This document shows, one piece after another, positions 47,411 through 57,259 of a stretch of 60,000 nt of DNA. The position numbers and the translations under genes are program-made. The number at the start of each line of letters is the position of its first letter. The first letter of the stretch is position 1. The stretch comes from Diphasiastrum complanatum. Its lineage: Eukaryota > Streptophyta > Lycopodiopsida > Lycopodiales > Lycopodiaceae. The DNA lies in contig CM055094.1 of assembly GCA_029204225.1 (NCBI GenBank), forward strand, positions 5,658,063 through 5,718,062, given 5' to 3'. Under the pieces are notes generated by a model. That model was not told the origin of the DNA, made no database searches, and saw nothing but the letters and a program-made list of their open reading frames with translations.

Positions 47411-47594
47411 CTCTCTCTCTCTCTCTCTCTCTCTCACGCACACACACACACAGAAGCACGGAAATCCAAGCTCTCTCTCCCACCCTAAACCCTAAACCCC
47501 AAACCCAAGCACCCTTAAACCTAAATCCTAAACTCACACACACACACTGTGCACACACACAAATCCTCTCTCTCTCCGTCCCTCACACTCTCTG

Positions 47595-47639
<45 letters not shown>

Positions 47640-47860
47640 GATCACCACACACACAACTGTATGCACACAAATCAACAATAGAAAAGTCACACACACACAC
47701 ACAATTTTCACACACACACACACACTCACACAAACAACATCTCTCTCTCTCTCTATGCCTCTCCCACTTTCTCTCTCTCTCCCTCTTCCGCCCTCTCTCT
47801 GTCTCGGGTTTTGCGGACTGTCCGCAGGCCCGTGTGGTTTTTTTTTTTTTTTTTTTTTAG
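47411..47860. repeat. simple-sequence block: (CT)n, (CA)n and poly-T
   Basis: CT tract 47411-47434 directly upstream of the hAT-1 ATG, CACACA and CCCTAAACCC words at 47435-47545, further CT/CA tracts to 47755 and a T run of about 22 at 47838-47859. The CT part probably belongs to the hAT-1 5' UTR. The CCCTAAACCCTAAACCC words are plant-telomere-like but only about three units. Confidence 0.85.
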
Positions 47861-47945
47861 TCCGACCCCACGTTCGGGGGTCGGACGCGTCCGGGTCCGG
47901 GCGTCGGACGCGGACGTGGGGACTTCGGCTCGGACCCTCATGTCT
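47860..47945. other. GC palindrome block next to poly-T
   Basis: GTCCGACCCC-ACGTTC-GGGGGTCGGAC forms a strong hairpin, followed by GGACGCGTCC and GTCGGACGCGGACGTGGGG. It lies between the hAT-1 upstream block and the (AT)n before element 3. It could be the hAT-1 terminus. Confidence 0.5.
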
Positions 47946-48200
47946 GATATATATATATATCATAGTACCCCATGGTACCACCATTATGGTACCGCCGTGG
48001 TACCACCAGTTATGGTGCCGCTCTCAGACCCGCGGTACCAGGGCGGCACCATAATAATAATATTTTTTATTATTATTATTTTTTAATAAAACCCCTTTTA
48101 CTAGGGTAATTTAGGGTACAAAAACTAGAAAATTTTTTTTTTAGGGTTTAGAAAAAAGGGGAGACTGTACAAGGGATTGTACAGAGGGACTGTACAGGGG

Positions 48201-48440
48201 GCACTGTGGCGGAGCAGACCTTGGGTTCAATGGGAGTGCAGCATGTGGGGGAGCAGCAAATCCGGACAGGTACACCGTCACATGGGCACTGTGGGGGAGC
48301 AGACCGCGAACCCAATCGGAGTGCAGCATGTGGGGGAGCAATACATGGGGTAGGTACAGTAGCACATGGGCACTGTGGGGGAGCAGGCCATGGGGCCAAT
48401 GGGAGTGCAGCATGTGGGGAAGCAACAAATGGGGGCAGGT
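48201..48440. repeat. 85-bp subterminal repeats of element 3
   Basis: Units start at 48201, 48286 and 48371 (GCACTGTGG-GGAGCAG ... GAGTGCAGCATGTGGGG). Same period and words as 35411-35665. Confidence 0.85.
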
Positions 48441-48728
48441 ACAAGGGCACATGGAGGGATCATCAACAACTGCACATGGGGGAACAGGCTGTGGGGTTAA
48501 ATAGGCACTCACGAGGCTGTGAGAGCCAGTGAGAGGCTGTGAGAGAGAGGCCGTGAGAGGCATTGTGAGAGGCTATGAGAGAGAGCCAGTGAGAAGCTGT
48601 GAGAGAGAGGCATTGTGAGAGGCTGTGTCACAGACCCAGTGAGAGGCTGTGAGAGGGAGGCTGCGAGAGAGCCAATGAGAGCCATTGAGAGGCTGTGAGA
48701 GCCAGTTCGAGAAACAGGGTGTCGTGAG

Positions 48729-49068
48729 ATGGCGGAGCGCATACCACCAAGGCCTGAGGGCGAAGCCAGGAGGAAGCTCGAGGAAGATGTCCGAAGGCAC
48801 AACGAAAGGCATCGGAAGCAAGAGGCAGACATTGCAGAGATGCTGTGACAGGCTCGACAACTCCCCCGCTCCCGCTGTCAAGCTGGATTTGGATGAGCAG
48901 ATCGGAATGAACTTCACACAACGACAGCTCATCATGGTCAGGGAAAGGGCTGCCTGCCTTAGGCTAACCAGGAGGCAACTTGGGCTAACCGGGAGGCAGA
49001 GCGAGAGCGACAGAACAATGCACCTGACAGGGGTGAGGAGTCTGTGGAGGATCCGTAGGAATGTTTAG
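48729..49068 (+). pseudogene. small charged helical ORF of the GGTACC family (element 3)
   Basis: Starts MAERIPPRPEGEARRKLEED and matches the element-1 ORF up to ADIAEML, where a TGA stop (48847) replaces a CGA-type codon. Downstream frames keep LDLDEQIGMN and QRQLIMVRERAA, and the alternate frame ends near 49040. It is broken here, but the sequence is conserved well enough to show that the ORF was once selected or recently copied. Function unknown. Confidence 0.6.
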
Positions 49069-49224
49069 AATGGATAGGATCCAGCCGTATGTGGCTGGCT
49101 GTTGTTATGTAGTTTTCGGCATAAGATGGGGCAACATTTAGTGTTTAACACAGTGTAAAGAACAGCCCCAGCTGTATGTGGCGGGATACATATTGTTATT
49201 TTGATACCACTGTTGAATTAATGT

Positions 49225-52009
49225 TCAATGTGTTTTTTGTGCAACGCGTGCCTGGTGTAATGCAGTGTAATATGTGTGCTTATGAAATGCTATGAAGGGA
49301 TCAAGAAACGAAACCAACGTATAAGTCGTTAACCAACATGCTCTGGGAGAATAGCTAATCATCTGCAATGCGCTCGTAATGGTCGAAAGTCTCCTGGCAA
49401 GGTGTGCGTTGGTGCTACAGAACACCAACCGCTCCAACTGACTCACTGACAGCCTGTTTTCTCTCCTCGTGTGAATGAGTGCCCATGTGCTCCAATTGCG
49501 CTCACACACGAAGGCAATGCAGTCCTGTGGTACGTGCATTGAAATGCTTCAGCACATTTGCACGGTGGAACGTCAACGAAACACAACAATGGAGGATAAA
49601 ATGAGATGCATACCTGAGAAGGGACACGCAGTGCAAGACGCTGTATAGATGGATATGTGCTACCGAACATGGTCCACCAGGTAATGGGAAGCTGCCTCCT
49701 CTCTGGATCCTGAGCAGCAGGGTGGCCGAACGTGCCCATGCCGAAACGAAATGCAGTGAGCTCCTCCATGAGCCTGATAGGATCCAAACCTATTTGTGGA
49801 CCCACTCTGTGAATGTACTGAAGCCAGTCGGCCTTGAGCTCCCTGTCTGCGATCTGTGTTGGAGAGAGGAAGAGGGAATGCAGTATGTGTGCAACGTTGT
49901 GGATACTCCTGTGGAAGTAGTTCCACCGCGTCTCCCAGATGAACTTCAGCTCGGTCATCCTGCAGGTGAGAGGCTTGTTAAAACCTGGGCATTACGAAAA
50001 AATGTAACATTGATAGAAAAACAAGCTAGCAACCACTGAAAAGATAAAGGCCAATTACATTATTTTACCGCTTACCTCTCTGGCTGCAGGATGGGCAGCT
50101 GCAGGAACTGTCCGATCCGGTCCATGAGCTCATATACCAGTCCAAGTGTTGACCCCTCGCTGTCAACCATGCGGAGCACAATGTAGAGTGGTCGAAGTAG
50201 TCCTAACAACGTCTGTGCATCCCTCCAAAACTGGTCTCCCCTCACCGTGGAAGAAAAGTGCTCCCCATCCTCAGTGTGCTGAAACGTACTGGCTCGCCAA
50301 AGATCACTGGCAACCATCTGTAGAAGCTGCGCCCTACACCTGATCAAACGGTCGATGACCACCAAGTCGAATGCAAAGTGTGTGGGGGCTGGCTTACGGA
50401 GGTCCAGATGGCTGAACACCCGGAACATGGCAAGAACACGCCTCTTCCTGGTGACAAAAGTCACCAAGAAGAGGGCCTCACAGACGATGGCTCTAACCCA
50501 GGGAAGTGCACCTATGTCCCCCATCAGAAGGTCTATGCCGTGCGCTGCACAGGGGGTATGAACAATGTGAGGGAACTTGGCCTCTAGCACACCCTCTGAA
50601 TGCAGTTCGTGGCATTGTCCGTCACCACCGTGACGACATGTTGTGGGCCTATGGACAGGATGGAAGACCTGATGACATCAAACATGAACTCCGCAGATAT
50701 GACTCTCCCCGCCCTGCTGCAATCCACGGCCCTCAAAAACTGTGCACCCATGCAGCTGGAGACCAATATGTTGAGGATCGGCCTCCTCCTGACATCAGTC
50801 CAGCCATCGGACATGATGCTGCAACCATAAGTGGCCCAGTGGCGACGTAGAGGCTCCATCTCTCTAGACAAGGACTCGACCCTATCCCTCAGCATGTGTG
50901 TGCGGACAACCTTTGAACTAGGGACTCTCCAGCTAGGGCTGACAGACTGTGCAAGGCGGAAGGCCCTTCTGAAGGGCTCATAGTCGGTGATGGCAAATGG
51001 AAGGTTTAGCTCATAAATCAGACTGGCCACGGCCTGTGTGGCCTCTCTGTGCATGTGCGGTTGATGCGCGCCGCGAATGCTCTGCTGCCTAAGAACTCTC
51101 CAAGCTGGGCGACGAGTAGCGGACCTCCAGCACGGGCGAAACGTGACGGGAATGGATGATGACGCGACAGGCTGGGCACTAGTGGATGCATCGGCTGTAG
51201 ATGTGGAATGGGGAGAGTGGGATGCACTGGCCGGGATGGGTGCAACAACATAAGTGGGGTGCACTGGTGGAGGGGGGACATCTGGCATGGGATACGAAAA
51301 CTGCTGGCTAGGGAGGTCATCCGGATGTGAAGGGAGGGAGGAAGGGATCTCCTCAACATCCTAGAAGGCCTCGTCACTGGCATCCGGGGCTTGCTCCTGC
51401 TCGGGCGACGGAGAGTCAATGAGAAAGTCGTAAACTGGGGGAGTGCGAGCAACAGTAGGTGGTGGTGGAACCGCTGTGGCAATTGGCGGACACGATGGGA
51501 CGGGATCCACCGGAATGGGTGCAGATGGGGGTGTGTGAGGCGGAACTGTCTGAGGGGGATGAGGGGCAAAGGGACTGGACAAGGATGCACTCCCTCTCCT
51601 CGTGCGCGCCAGCCAAGCAAGCAGCAACTCGAGGTCACCCACGTAAGGCGCGGTGCAAAACCGAAGAACACCCTCCAAAATGGTGTTCTCCCCCGCCACA
51701 AGACGTGGCCCGTAGGTGTCCAGAAGTCGCTGCCTGACGGGAACGGACATGCTGGCACAGGGGGCAGCATTCAGTGTGCCACCATTTTGGCGCGTGGAGT
51801 AGGTGGCCTTTAAGGCGAGTGAGGGTGGCACTGAACTCGGCCAGGCAATATCGACTACGCATGATCTTTGCACCGGACTTGTTGGACTTGTCGGGAACCC
51901 GCCTGACAATGTCCACCTCGTCCCACAGATCGGCAAGGTTGGAATGCAGGGGAAAAAAAACAGAGATGATCGGGAGTGCGATAGGAGGCGGAAGGCTGGA
52001 AAATCCCAC
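49225..52009 (-). pseudogene. hAT-superfamily transposase (hAT-2), frameshifted
   Basis: Same architecture as hAT-1. From 52009: a BED-like zinc-finger region (LADLWDEVDIV...LKGHLLH), Pro/Ser-rich linker, a helical block REATQAVASLIYELNLPFAI, DUF659 (YGCSIMSDGWTDVRRRPILN), core (VVTDNATNC, HTPCAAHGIDLLM) and hAT C-terminus (LPITWWTMFG, CERNWSTWALIHTRRENRL). Two introns match hAT-1 exactly in position and phase: 49960-50075 and 49525-49613. The other three hAT-1 introns are absent. Breaks: a frameshift near 51790 in the zinc-finger region, others in the linker, and one at about 50590 where the frame ends QRVC and re-opens as LEAKFPHIV. Inactive. Confidence 0.85.
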
Positions 52010-52217
52010 AGCAAAGGCCGAAGTAGCAATAGCAGGGGCGGACGCGATCAGTGCAACGTGAAGACAGTGTGATGGCGAGGAGTGCGCGGACAGCAGAGAG
52101 GGCGCGGACAGCAGGAAGAGGGCGCAGACAGCAACGCGATGGGTAGGGAGAGAGATGAAGCGAGGGGGGATTAGGGTAAAAAAATAAATTAATATATTAA
52201 ATATTAAAAAATATTAA

Positions 52218-52253
52218 ATATTGTGGTACTGCGGATCAGTATGGATCCGCGGT
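52218..52253. other. GGTACC/GGATCC hairpin at the right side of element 3
   Basis: GTGGTACTGCGGATC-AGTATG-GATCCGCGGTACCAC, a 15-bp stem with one mismatch, of the same module type as the ends of elements 1 and 2. Confidence 0.75.
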
Positions 52254-52261
52254 ACCACACT

Positions 52262-52510
52262 GGATGGCTGGACTGATGTCAGGAGGAGGCCGATCCTCAA
52301 CATATTGGTCTTCAGCTGCATGGGCACACAGTTTTTGAGGGCCGTGGATTGCAGCAGGGGGGGGAGAGTCATATCTGCAGAGTTCATGTTTGATGTCATC
52401 AGGTCTTCCATCCTGTCCATAGGCCCACAACATGTCGTCACGGTGGTGATGGACAATGCCACGAACTGCATTAAGATGGGTGTACTGCTAGAGGCCAAGT
52501 TCCTTACATT
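52262..52510 (+). pseudogene. inverted copy of the hAT-2 DUF659 region
   Basis: The plus strand reads GWTDVRRRPILNILVFSCMG, AVDCSRGGRVISAEF, IGPQHVVTVVMDNATNC and LLEAKF without a stop, matching the minus-strand hAT-2 segment 50585-50840 at over 90% by eye. At the point where hAT-2 is frameshifted this copy stays in frame, so it derives from a different or earlier copy. The two segments form an inverted repeat with a spacer of about 1.4 kb. It starts directly at the GGTACC hairpin. Confidence 0.85.
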
Positions 52511-52514
52511 GTGA

Positions 52515-53303
52515 AAGCTTGCTGCAAATCAAATTGAATGTTGTGCTTGATGGGAGAATCTGAAATGTTTATTTGATTCTATGCATGGCATGCTCAGGCT
52601 GGATTCTTTCTTCCCTTAACAACCTGATGGCATGTTGGCCGTTTGTGGTTTGAAGGGAATTTGTTACTAATAAATACCAGAAAGTTAGCAAGGGGAGGGA
52701 AAATTGTTGGCATGCCGAGTTTCCATGTGGGTTAATTGCTGGGGGATCTTCTTGTTGAGTCTTCATCTCTGTATGTAAATGCTTTGATAGCATTGCATGT
52801 TGTTAGCGTTCTTGCTTGCTGATTGTTGGTTGAGGGGCGACCTTCTGTGAAACTTGGATTTCAGCTATTTGGAAGCAGGATGAAGATTTGTTTGCCAAGA
52901 AGAACCGTGCATGCTGCCTTTGAATGGTAAATGCTTGCAGAGCATTCATTCTGTAAACAAGCTTTGAGATTGAAGCTAGTTTGGCTGTGATCAACAGAGA
53001 TGGAATGCCTTAACATCATAGCACGCTGTTGGAGTGCCGGGTGGAAAGCGGCCTCTTGTGCTTGAAACCTGCAAGTAGAGATGTTTCTGAACCGATCTTT
53101 GGACTAAGCTTGGTGATGGCTGTGGCTTCCTGCTCCTTGCTTTGTGATAGCGGCCTATTGTAGAAACTTGGAGAATTTCTTGCTGCCTGGAAAATCACCT
53201 TTGTAGAACCCTGGAATCCTGGTTGGTCTTCAAAGATTGATTCTGTGCATTTCCCTGTCTCCTTGGTCCCTTTGGGAGGTGAGGTAGGGGGACAGCGATG
53301 GAG

Positions 53304-53355
<52 letters not shown>

Positions 53356-55190
53356 CACGCTGTCGTGGGGAGCGGCTGTTGCTTCTCTGAATTTCAGAGA
53401 ACGAGCAGGCCAATGGTCATTGGGGCGCGAGGAGAGGACGATGTTGAGGAAGATGAATGGGATGGGGGGAGTGACTGTTTATTTGGAGTAATTTTTTGAG
53501 ACCAAGTGGTTGGCGTTCATAGCGTGGTTTTAGGTAGCAAGGAAAAGTTGGATGGGTTTCCCACCGGCGATTTCATGCCATGGATAAACTCGACATTGTA
53601 CCTTGGGTCTAGTTTAGCATAAATCACTATGGAAGTGGTCCTATTTCAAGTTTACAATCATAGTACAGATCCTCTCTCCTTATTAAAGGTTTTTTGGATC
53701 TTGTTAATGGTTTTTGGCCTAAGGTTTGATATTGTTTTGCTTTCTTTCTCTTTCTTTTGCAAATGGATTTTTGCAGTTGCTTGGGACTTTATTTTTTTAA
53801 AATGGCAATTGAGTGGACTGTGTGCGTAGAAAAGACATAATAGAGTTTGAATTGCAGGTTATTTAGTTGTTCTGGCTACATGGTTTTGTTTGTCAGTAGG
53901 GCATTTTTATAAGCATGTTGGCTCATGGAAAAAAGAAACCGCAATTTCTTTGTGATCTTCGCTTCATGCCCTACATAGTGGTAATTTCCAAACTAGAGAA
54001 GCCTGAAGTTTGGTCTCTCGAGTGTTGGGTGTCTCCATAGTTGGAGACGGACCGTTGAGATTCCACTAAGGTAATGAACAACTAATTAACTAGGTGCAAT
54101 TTAGTGACTTTATTACAATTTGTGAGCTAGTATGTTGTCCCGAACAGGAAATGAATTTCGGTACTTCAGTTTCCGGAAGGAACAACTTCTTGTGGTTGAG
54201 GGAGCTTCCTTGGAGACATGCAAAAAGGCTGAATTCCTTGTGGAATTTCGGTAGGCTTGCATTGTTGTTTGAATCCGAAGTAATATTCATTTTCCAATTG
54301 CTAAGTGGGCAATCGTGGATTTGTGACTAGTGTCCAGGAGTTCACGAAAGTTTGGCCAAGGTATTGGTCAAAGGTGCCTAAACTTAGAAAGTTTTAAGTC
54401 CAAGCGAATGGGGTGAAAAAAGAATCAATAGAACCGTAAACTCTTTTTTGAATGGATCTTGTTTTCCGCTTGTTCTTTCCAATTTCTAAATCTGTCAACT
54501 TAAAGGATTTTTGAGCGTAACTTAAAGTCCTTTCTAGTGACTAAAAGATTCAGAAAAGTGGGAAAGAGGAAATAAGTTGGAATTCATACTATGAAGTTGG
54601 AATTTAGTAATTCCTGAAAACTTAGCATAGTACCGATAAATGGGATTCTAAGATACCTGACTCATTTATCGAATCTTGAGATTCTGAGTAAATCTTTGAA
54701 GTTTGGGTGTTCCATTTAAATCAATTGATTTTTGGAATGAGTGATCGGAAAGTGGAGGATCATCTTGGAGGAAGAACTTGTGGTATGGGACGTAGGCAAT
54801 TCCAAAGAGATGGTTTGAAGCTAACGGATTGTGGTGACCATAGTAAAGTTGTTTAACGTGAAGGATGCCAATTGCTATGGGTCACAAGAGGGTTTATTTG
54901 TAGGGATTTTTGAGGTATTGGTCATGACCCTTTTATGGATATCTCAAAAATCACAAAATAGGGAACCTTGAGTGCTATTTTTTTTCTATAAATATATTTG
55001 AAATTTTCTTGTTATTGAATCTAACAACCCGAGTTCATGTGATTCCTTGGAAGGTAAAGTATTTACCTGAGTTCATTGGATGATAGTGCATGAAAGGTCA
55101 AATAATTTTCCATAGACTAACCGTGGTATTCATGGATAACTAATTGGGAATAATTCGTTGATCCATGTGTGAATCCTTTTTTTGATCTAT
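52515..55190. other. unassigned; (CT)n at 53306-53353
   Basis: No recognisable domain in several short ORFs. A 48-bp CT repeat sits at 53306-53353, followed by a small acidic ORF tail (EDDVEEDEWDGG). The right part (54.4-55.2 kb) may be decayed Gypsy pol, given the integrase that follows. I searched it for the next MOB1 exon and saw none. Confidence 0.4.
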
Positions 55191-55309
55191 TTGAGTTAGT
55201 TTCCCAAGAGGTAATGGTTTCTATTAGCAAAGAAGAATACCTTTGGATAAGTTGTTATGCTAGTATGTTGGGTCATCAATTGACTTGGAGAAGGTTGATG
55301 CAACATTAA

Positions 55310-55997
55310 TGCGTAAATGCTGGTGGGCTGTTACATCCATTAGATAATCCTACTGAGTGGTGGGATAGTATCTTGATGGTTTTTGTAGTCAGTTTACCAT
55401 GTACGAATAAACAAGTCACAGGCATTATGAGTTATTTTATGACTCAGGTAATGGGTGATTTACATAAGATATGAGGAACTTTTGGTTCTAATTAATTTTT
55501 TGCTTGAAAATGAAATTATCCTGGAAAACTGAGTTGGAGTTGGTTAATTGGTGGAACCAAAAGTTCAAGGCTTCAGTAATGAGGCTAATTAATCTTAAGT
55601 TATTCTAGATCAAAACTTAAGTATATTAGGGTCTAGATGTGTTCTAGATGGAACTTTGACTTTGGAAGGACACATTGTGCCATGTCTAGAGTGAAGAATT
55701 AGGAGACTACAGTTCTTTATTGGCATCCCCAGAGGGAATCAAGACTCATCCCATTTAGAGTTACCAAAGGGAATCAAGACTCATCCCATTTTCCATGTTA
55801 GTCGTCTAGAGATGAGTTTACATGTGAGGGATTACCTTGGTTCTGGTAAAAGTCTAGATTCATTTGAAGACTTATCTGAAAGGATTCCTTTAGAGCCTGA
55901 AAGGATTCTTGATACAAGATCCAAGCGATTGCATAATCGGGATGTTATTGAGCATCTGGTTCGGTGGAAAGGACATTCTGATGATGAGGATTCTTGA
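55310..55997 (+). pseudogene. Gypsy chromovirus integrase and chromodomain remnant (family G2)
   Basis: At 55319 the frame AGGLLHPLDNPTEWWDSILM then VFVVSLPCT matches the start of the integrase core (GLLxPLPIPExxWxxISMDFxxGLP); the first catalytic Asp is changed to Val. After a gap come a duplicated GGAATCAAGACTCATCCCAT (the KIHPVFHVS-type motif, 55735 and 55768) and a chromodomain, PERILDTRSKRLHNRDVIEH then LVRWKGHSDDEDS, whose conserved Trp is a TGA stop at 55995-55997. Chromodomains guide chromovirus integration to heterochromatin. It is on the plus strand, followed by a polypurine tract and an LTR. Confidence 0.8.
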
Positions 55998-56055
55998 GAA
56001 CTAGAAGGTAATCTAAAGAAGATCCTGGACTTTGAGTTCTGAGGACAGAACTAAA

Positions 56056-57017
56056 ATAAGGGGGGAAGTATGTTACGGCCCTGATGGGGGTTTGGACCAT
56101 TAGGGGCTGTCTTGGATGTAGGGGCCAGGCTTAATCCGGATAATAGTCGAGTACGACCATGGGGTCACACCCGCATGTGGTATAGACATGTGTGTTGCAC
56201 CCTAGTATGAGATAGGGTGTACATGCACTGTGCTTATGCATGGGTCTTGACTATTATGGGTTAGAGGTACCTACATGCAGTGGAACATGCATGGGGGATT
56301 GGTATGATCAGTTAGAGTGCTTCCATGTGGACTCGGTGCATGGGCAGGTGGGGTTGGCTATATCTCTATATATACCCTCACCAGTGTCTATGAGGATGAT
56401 TGAAGAGTCTGTGGCCGTAATGCTGTCAGACTATGAAGCGCTCTTCCTGTGGCTTGCTTATTTCCTCGATTGCTCGGGGGCTAGATCAGTATTGGGTCTA
56501 GGTTTGGTTGGGACGGTTTTGTCTACTGCAATCCTCCCTTGGTGTTCTAGGAAGCTCTATCTCGGTTGGGAGTCTTGGGGGACGTTTTACTATCTACTTG
56601 TGCTTTCAACACATTTTTCAAGAAGGGTGCTCCATCGCATTTTTATCACCAGTTTGGGCGCATTTCAGCCAGCTAGACGAGAGCACCTTTGCGGACTTCT
56701 GAACTCAGCAGCTTGAGCGCCTGTTTTCGGCTCAATCATTGCTTACGTTCATTATTGCTTTGTTTTCTCAGGAGGTTCCAGCACAACATAATCCCAGCAT
56801 TGTCAAAGGTTGATTGAGCACATTATTTCAGCCCTGTCCAGCACTGGTTTTCCCGGATCAAATCAATTGATTTGTACAAAGTTTGAAGCCTTTTCCAGCG
56901 ACCTGCATTCTGAATTTTTGGGCGCATGAATGAAAATTTTCCAGCGCATTCTAAGATCCTGTCAGAGGCAGTTTTTTTCTACATGCAACCTAGTAATTAG
57001 TACATGCCAGTTTGACA
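56056..57017 (+). mobile_element. polypurine tract and LTR of Gypsy family G2
   Basis: AATAAGGGGGGAAG (56056-56069) is a clear polypurine tract. The LTR starts TGTTACGGCC at 56071. CTATATATACCC at about 56380 is a good TATA box. The LTR end is placed at about 57017 (TTTGACA) because TTGGCGCCGTTCCAGCC, a Gypsy-type PBS, starts at 57026. The ends do not form a neat inverted pair, so the 3' limit is approximate. The LTR has pol 3' sequence on its left and gag on its right. Confidence 0.6.
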
Positions 57018-57025
57018 CCCTTTAG

Positions 57026-57040
57026 TTGGCGCCGTTCCAG
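57026..57040 (+). other. primer-binding site of Gypsy family G2
   Basis: TTGGCGCCGTTCCAG resembles the TGGCGCCGTT-type PBS common in plant Gypsy elements. Confidence 0.55.
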
Positions 57041-57259
57041 CCAGCAGCGGAAACCTATTGCATGTTGCTGTGAAGCCCTGGTTCCAGCAAGCTACATTGA
57101 ATAAGTGGAGTTGCAGCTAAGCTTCCAGGTCCACAACAGTTTGAAGGCTGAGGGGATATTCTTGCAATTCCATCGGCAAGTGGGCTTGAAGCTGAGCTAC
57201 GTCCTTGCTTTTCCTCTTTCTATTTGTTTTACATTTTCGCTTTTCTCTTCAAACTCTGA

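Larger units (their letters stand above)
47961..52257. mobile_element. GGTACC-family element 3, carrying a hAT transposase gene
   Basis: The left end CATAGTACCCCATGGTACCA follows (AT)n and shares GGTACCAGGGCGGCACCATA with element 1. Then come the 85-bp subterminal repeats (48201-48440), the GTGAGAGGCTGTGAGAG minisatellite (48505-48710), the small helical ORF (48729), the conserved GTATGTGGC...AAAGAACAGCCCCAGC segment (49085-49190), and the hAT-2 gene in opposite orientation (49225-52009). A GGTACT/GGATC hairpin lies at 52218-52253. A clean right terminus was not seen, so the right limit is provisional. If the association is real this is the coding relative of element 1. Confidence 0.6.

Noticed and set aside
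47470-47530. telomere-like CCCTAAACCC words
   Set aside because: Only about three degenerate units; too short for an interstitial telomere claim.
47104-48054. 316-codon plus-strand ORF
   Set aside because: It is the antisense of the Pro-rich hAT-1 linker followed by CT/CA simple repeats and poly-T. The sense gene is on the minus strand.
51391-51813. 140-codon plus-strand ORF antisense to hAT-2
   Set aside because: A GC-rich shadow of the hAT-2 zinc-finger/linker region with no domain of its own.
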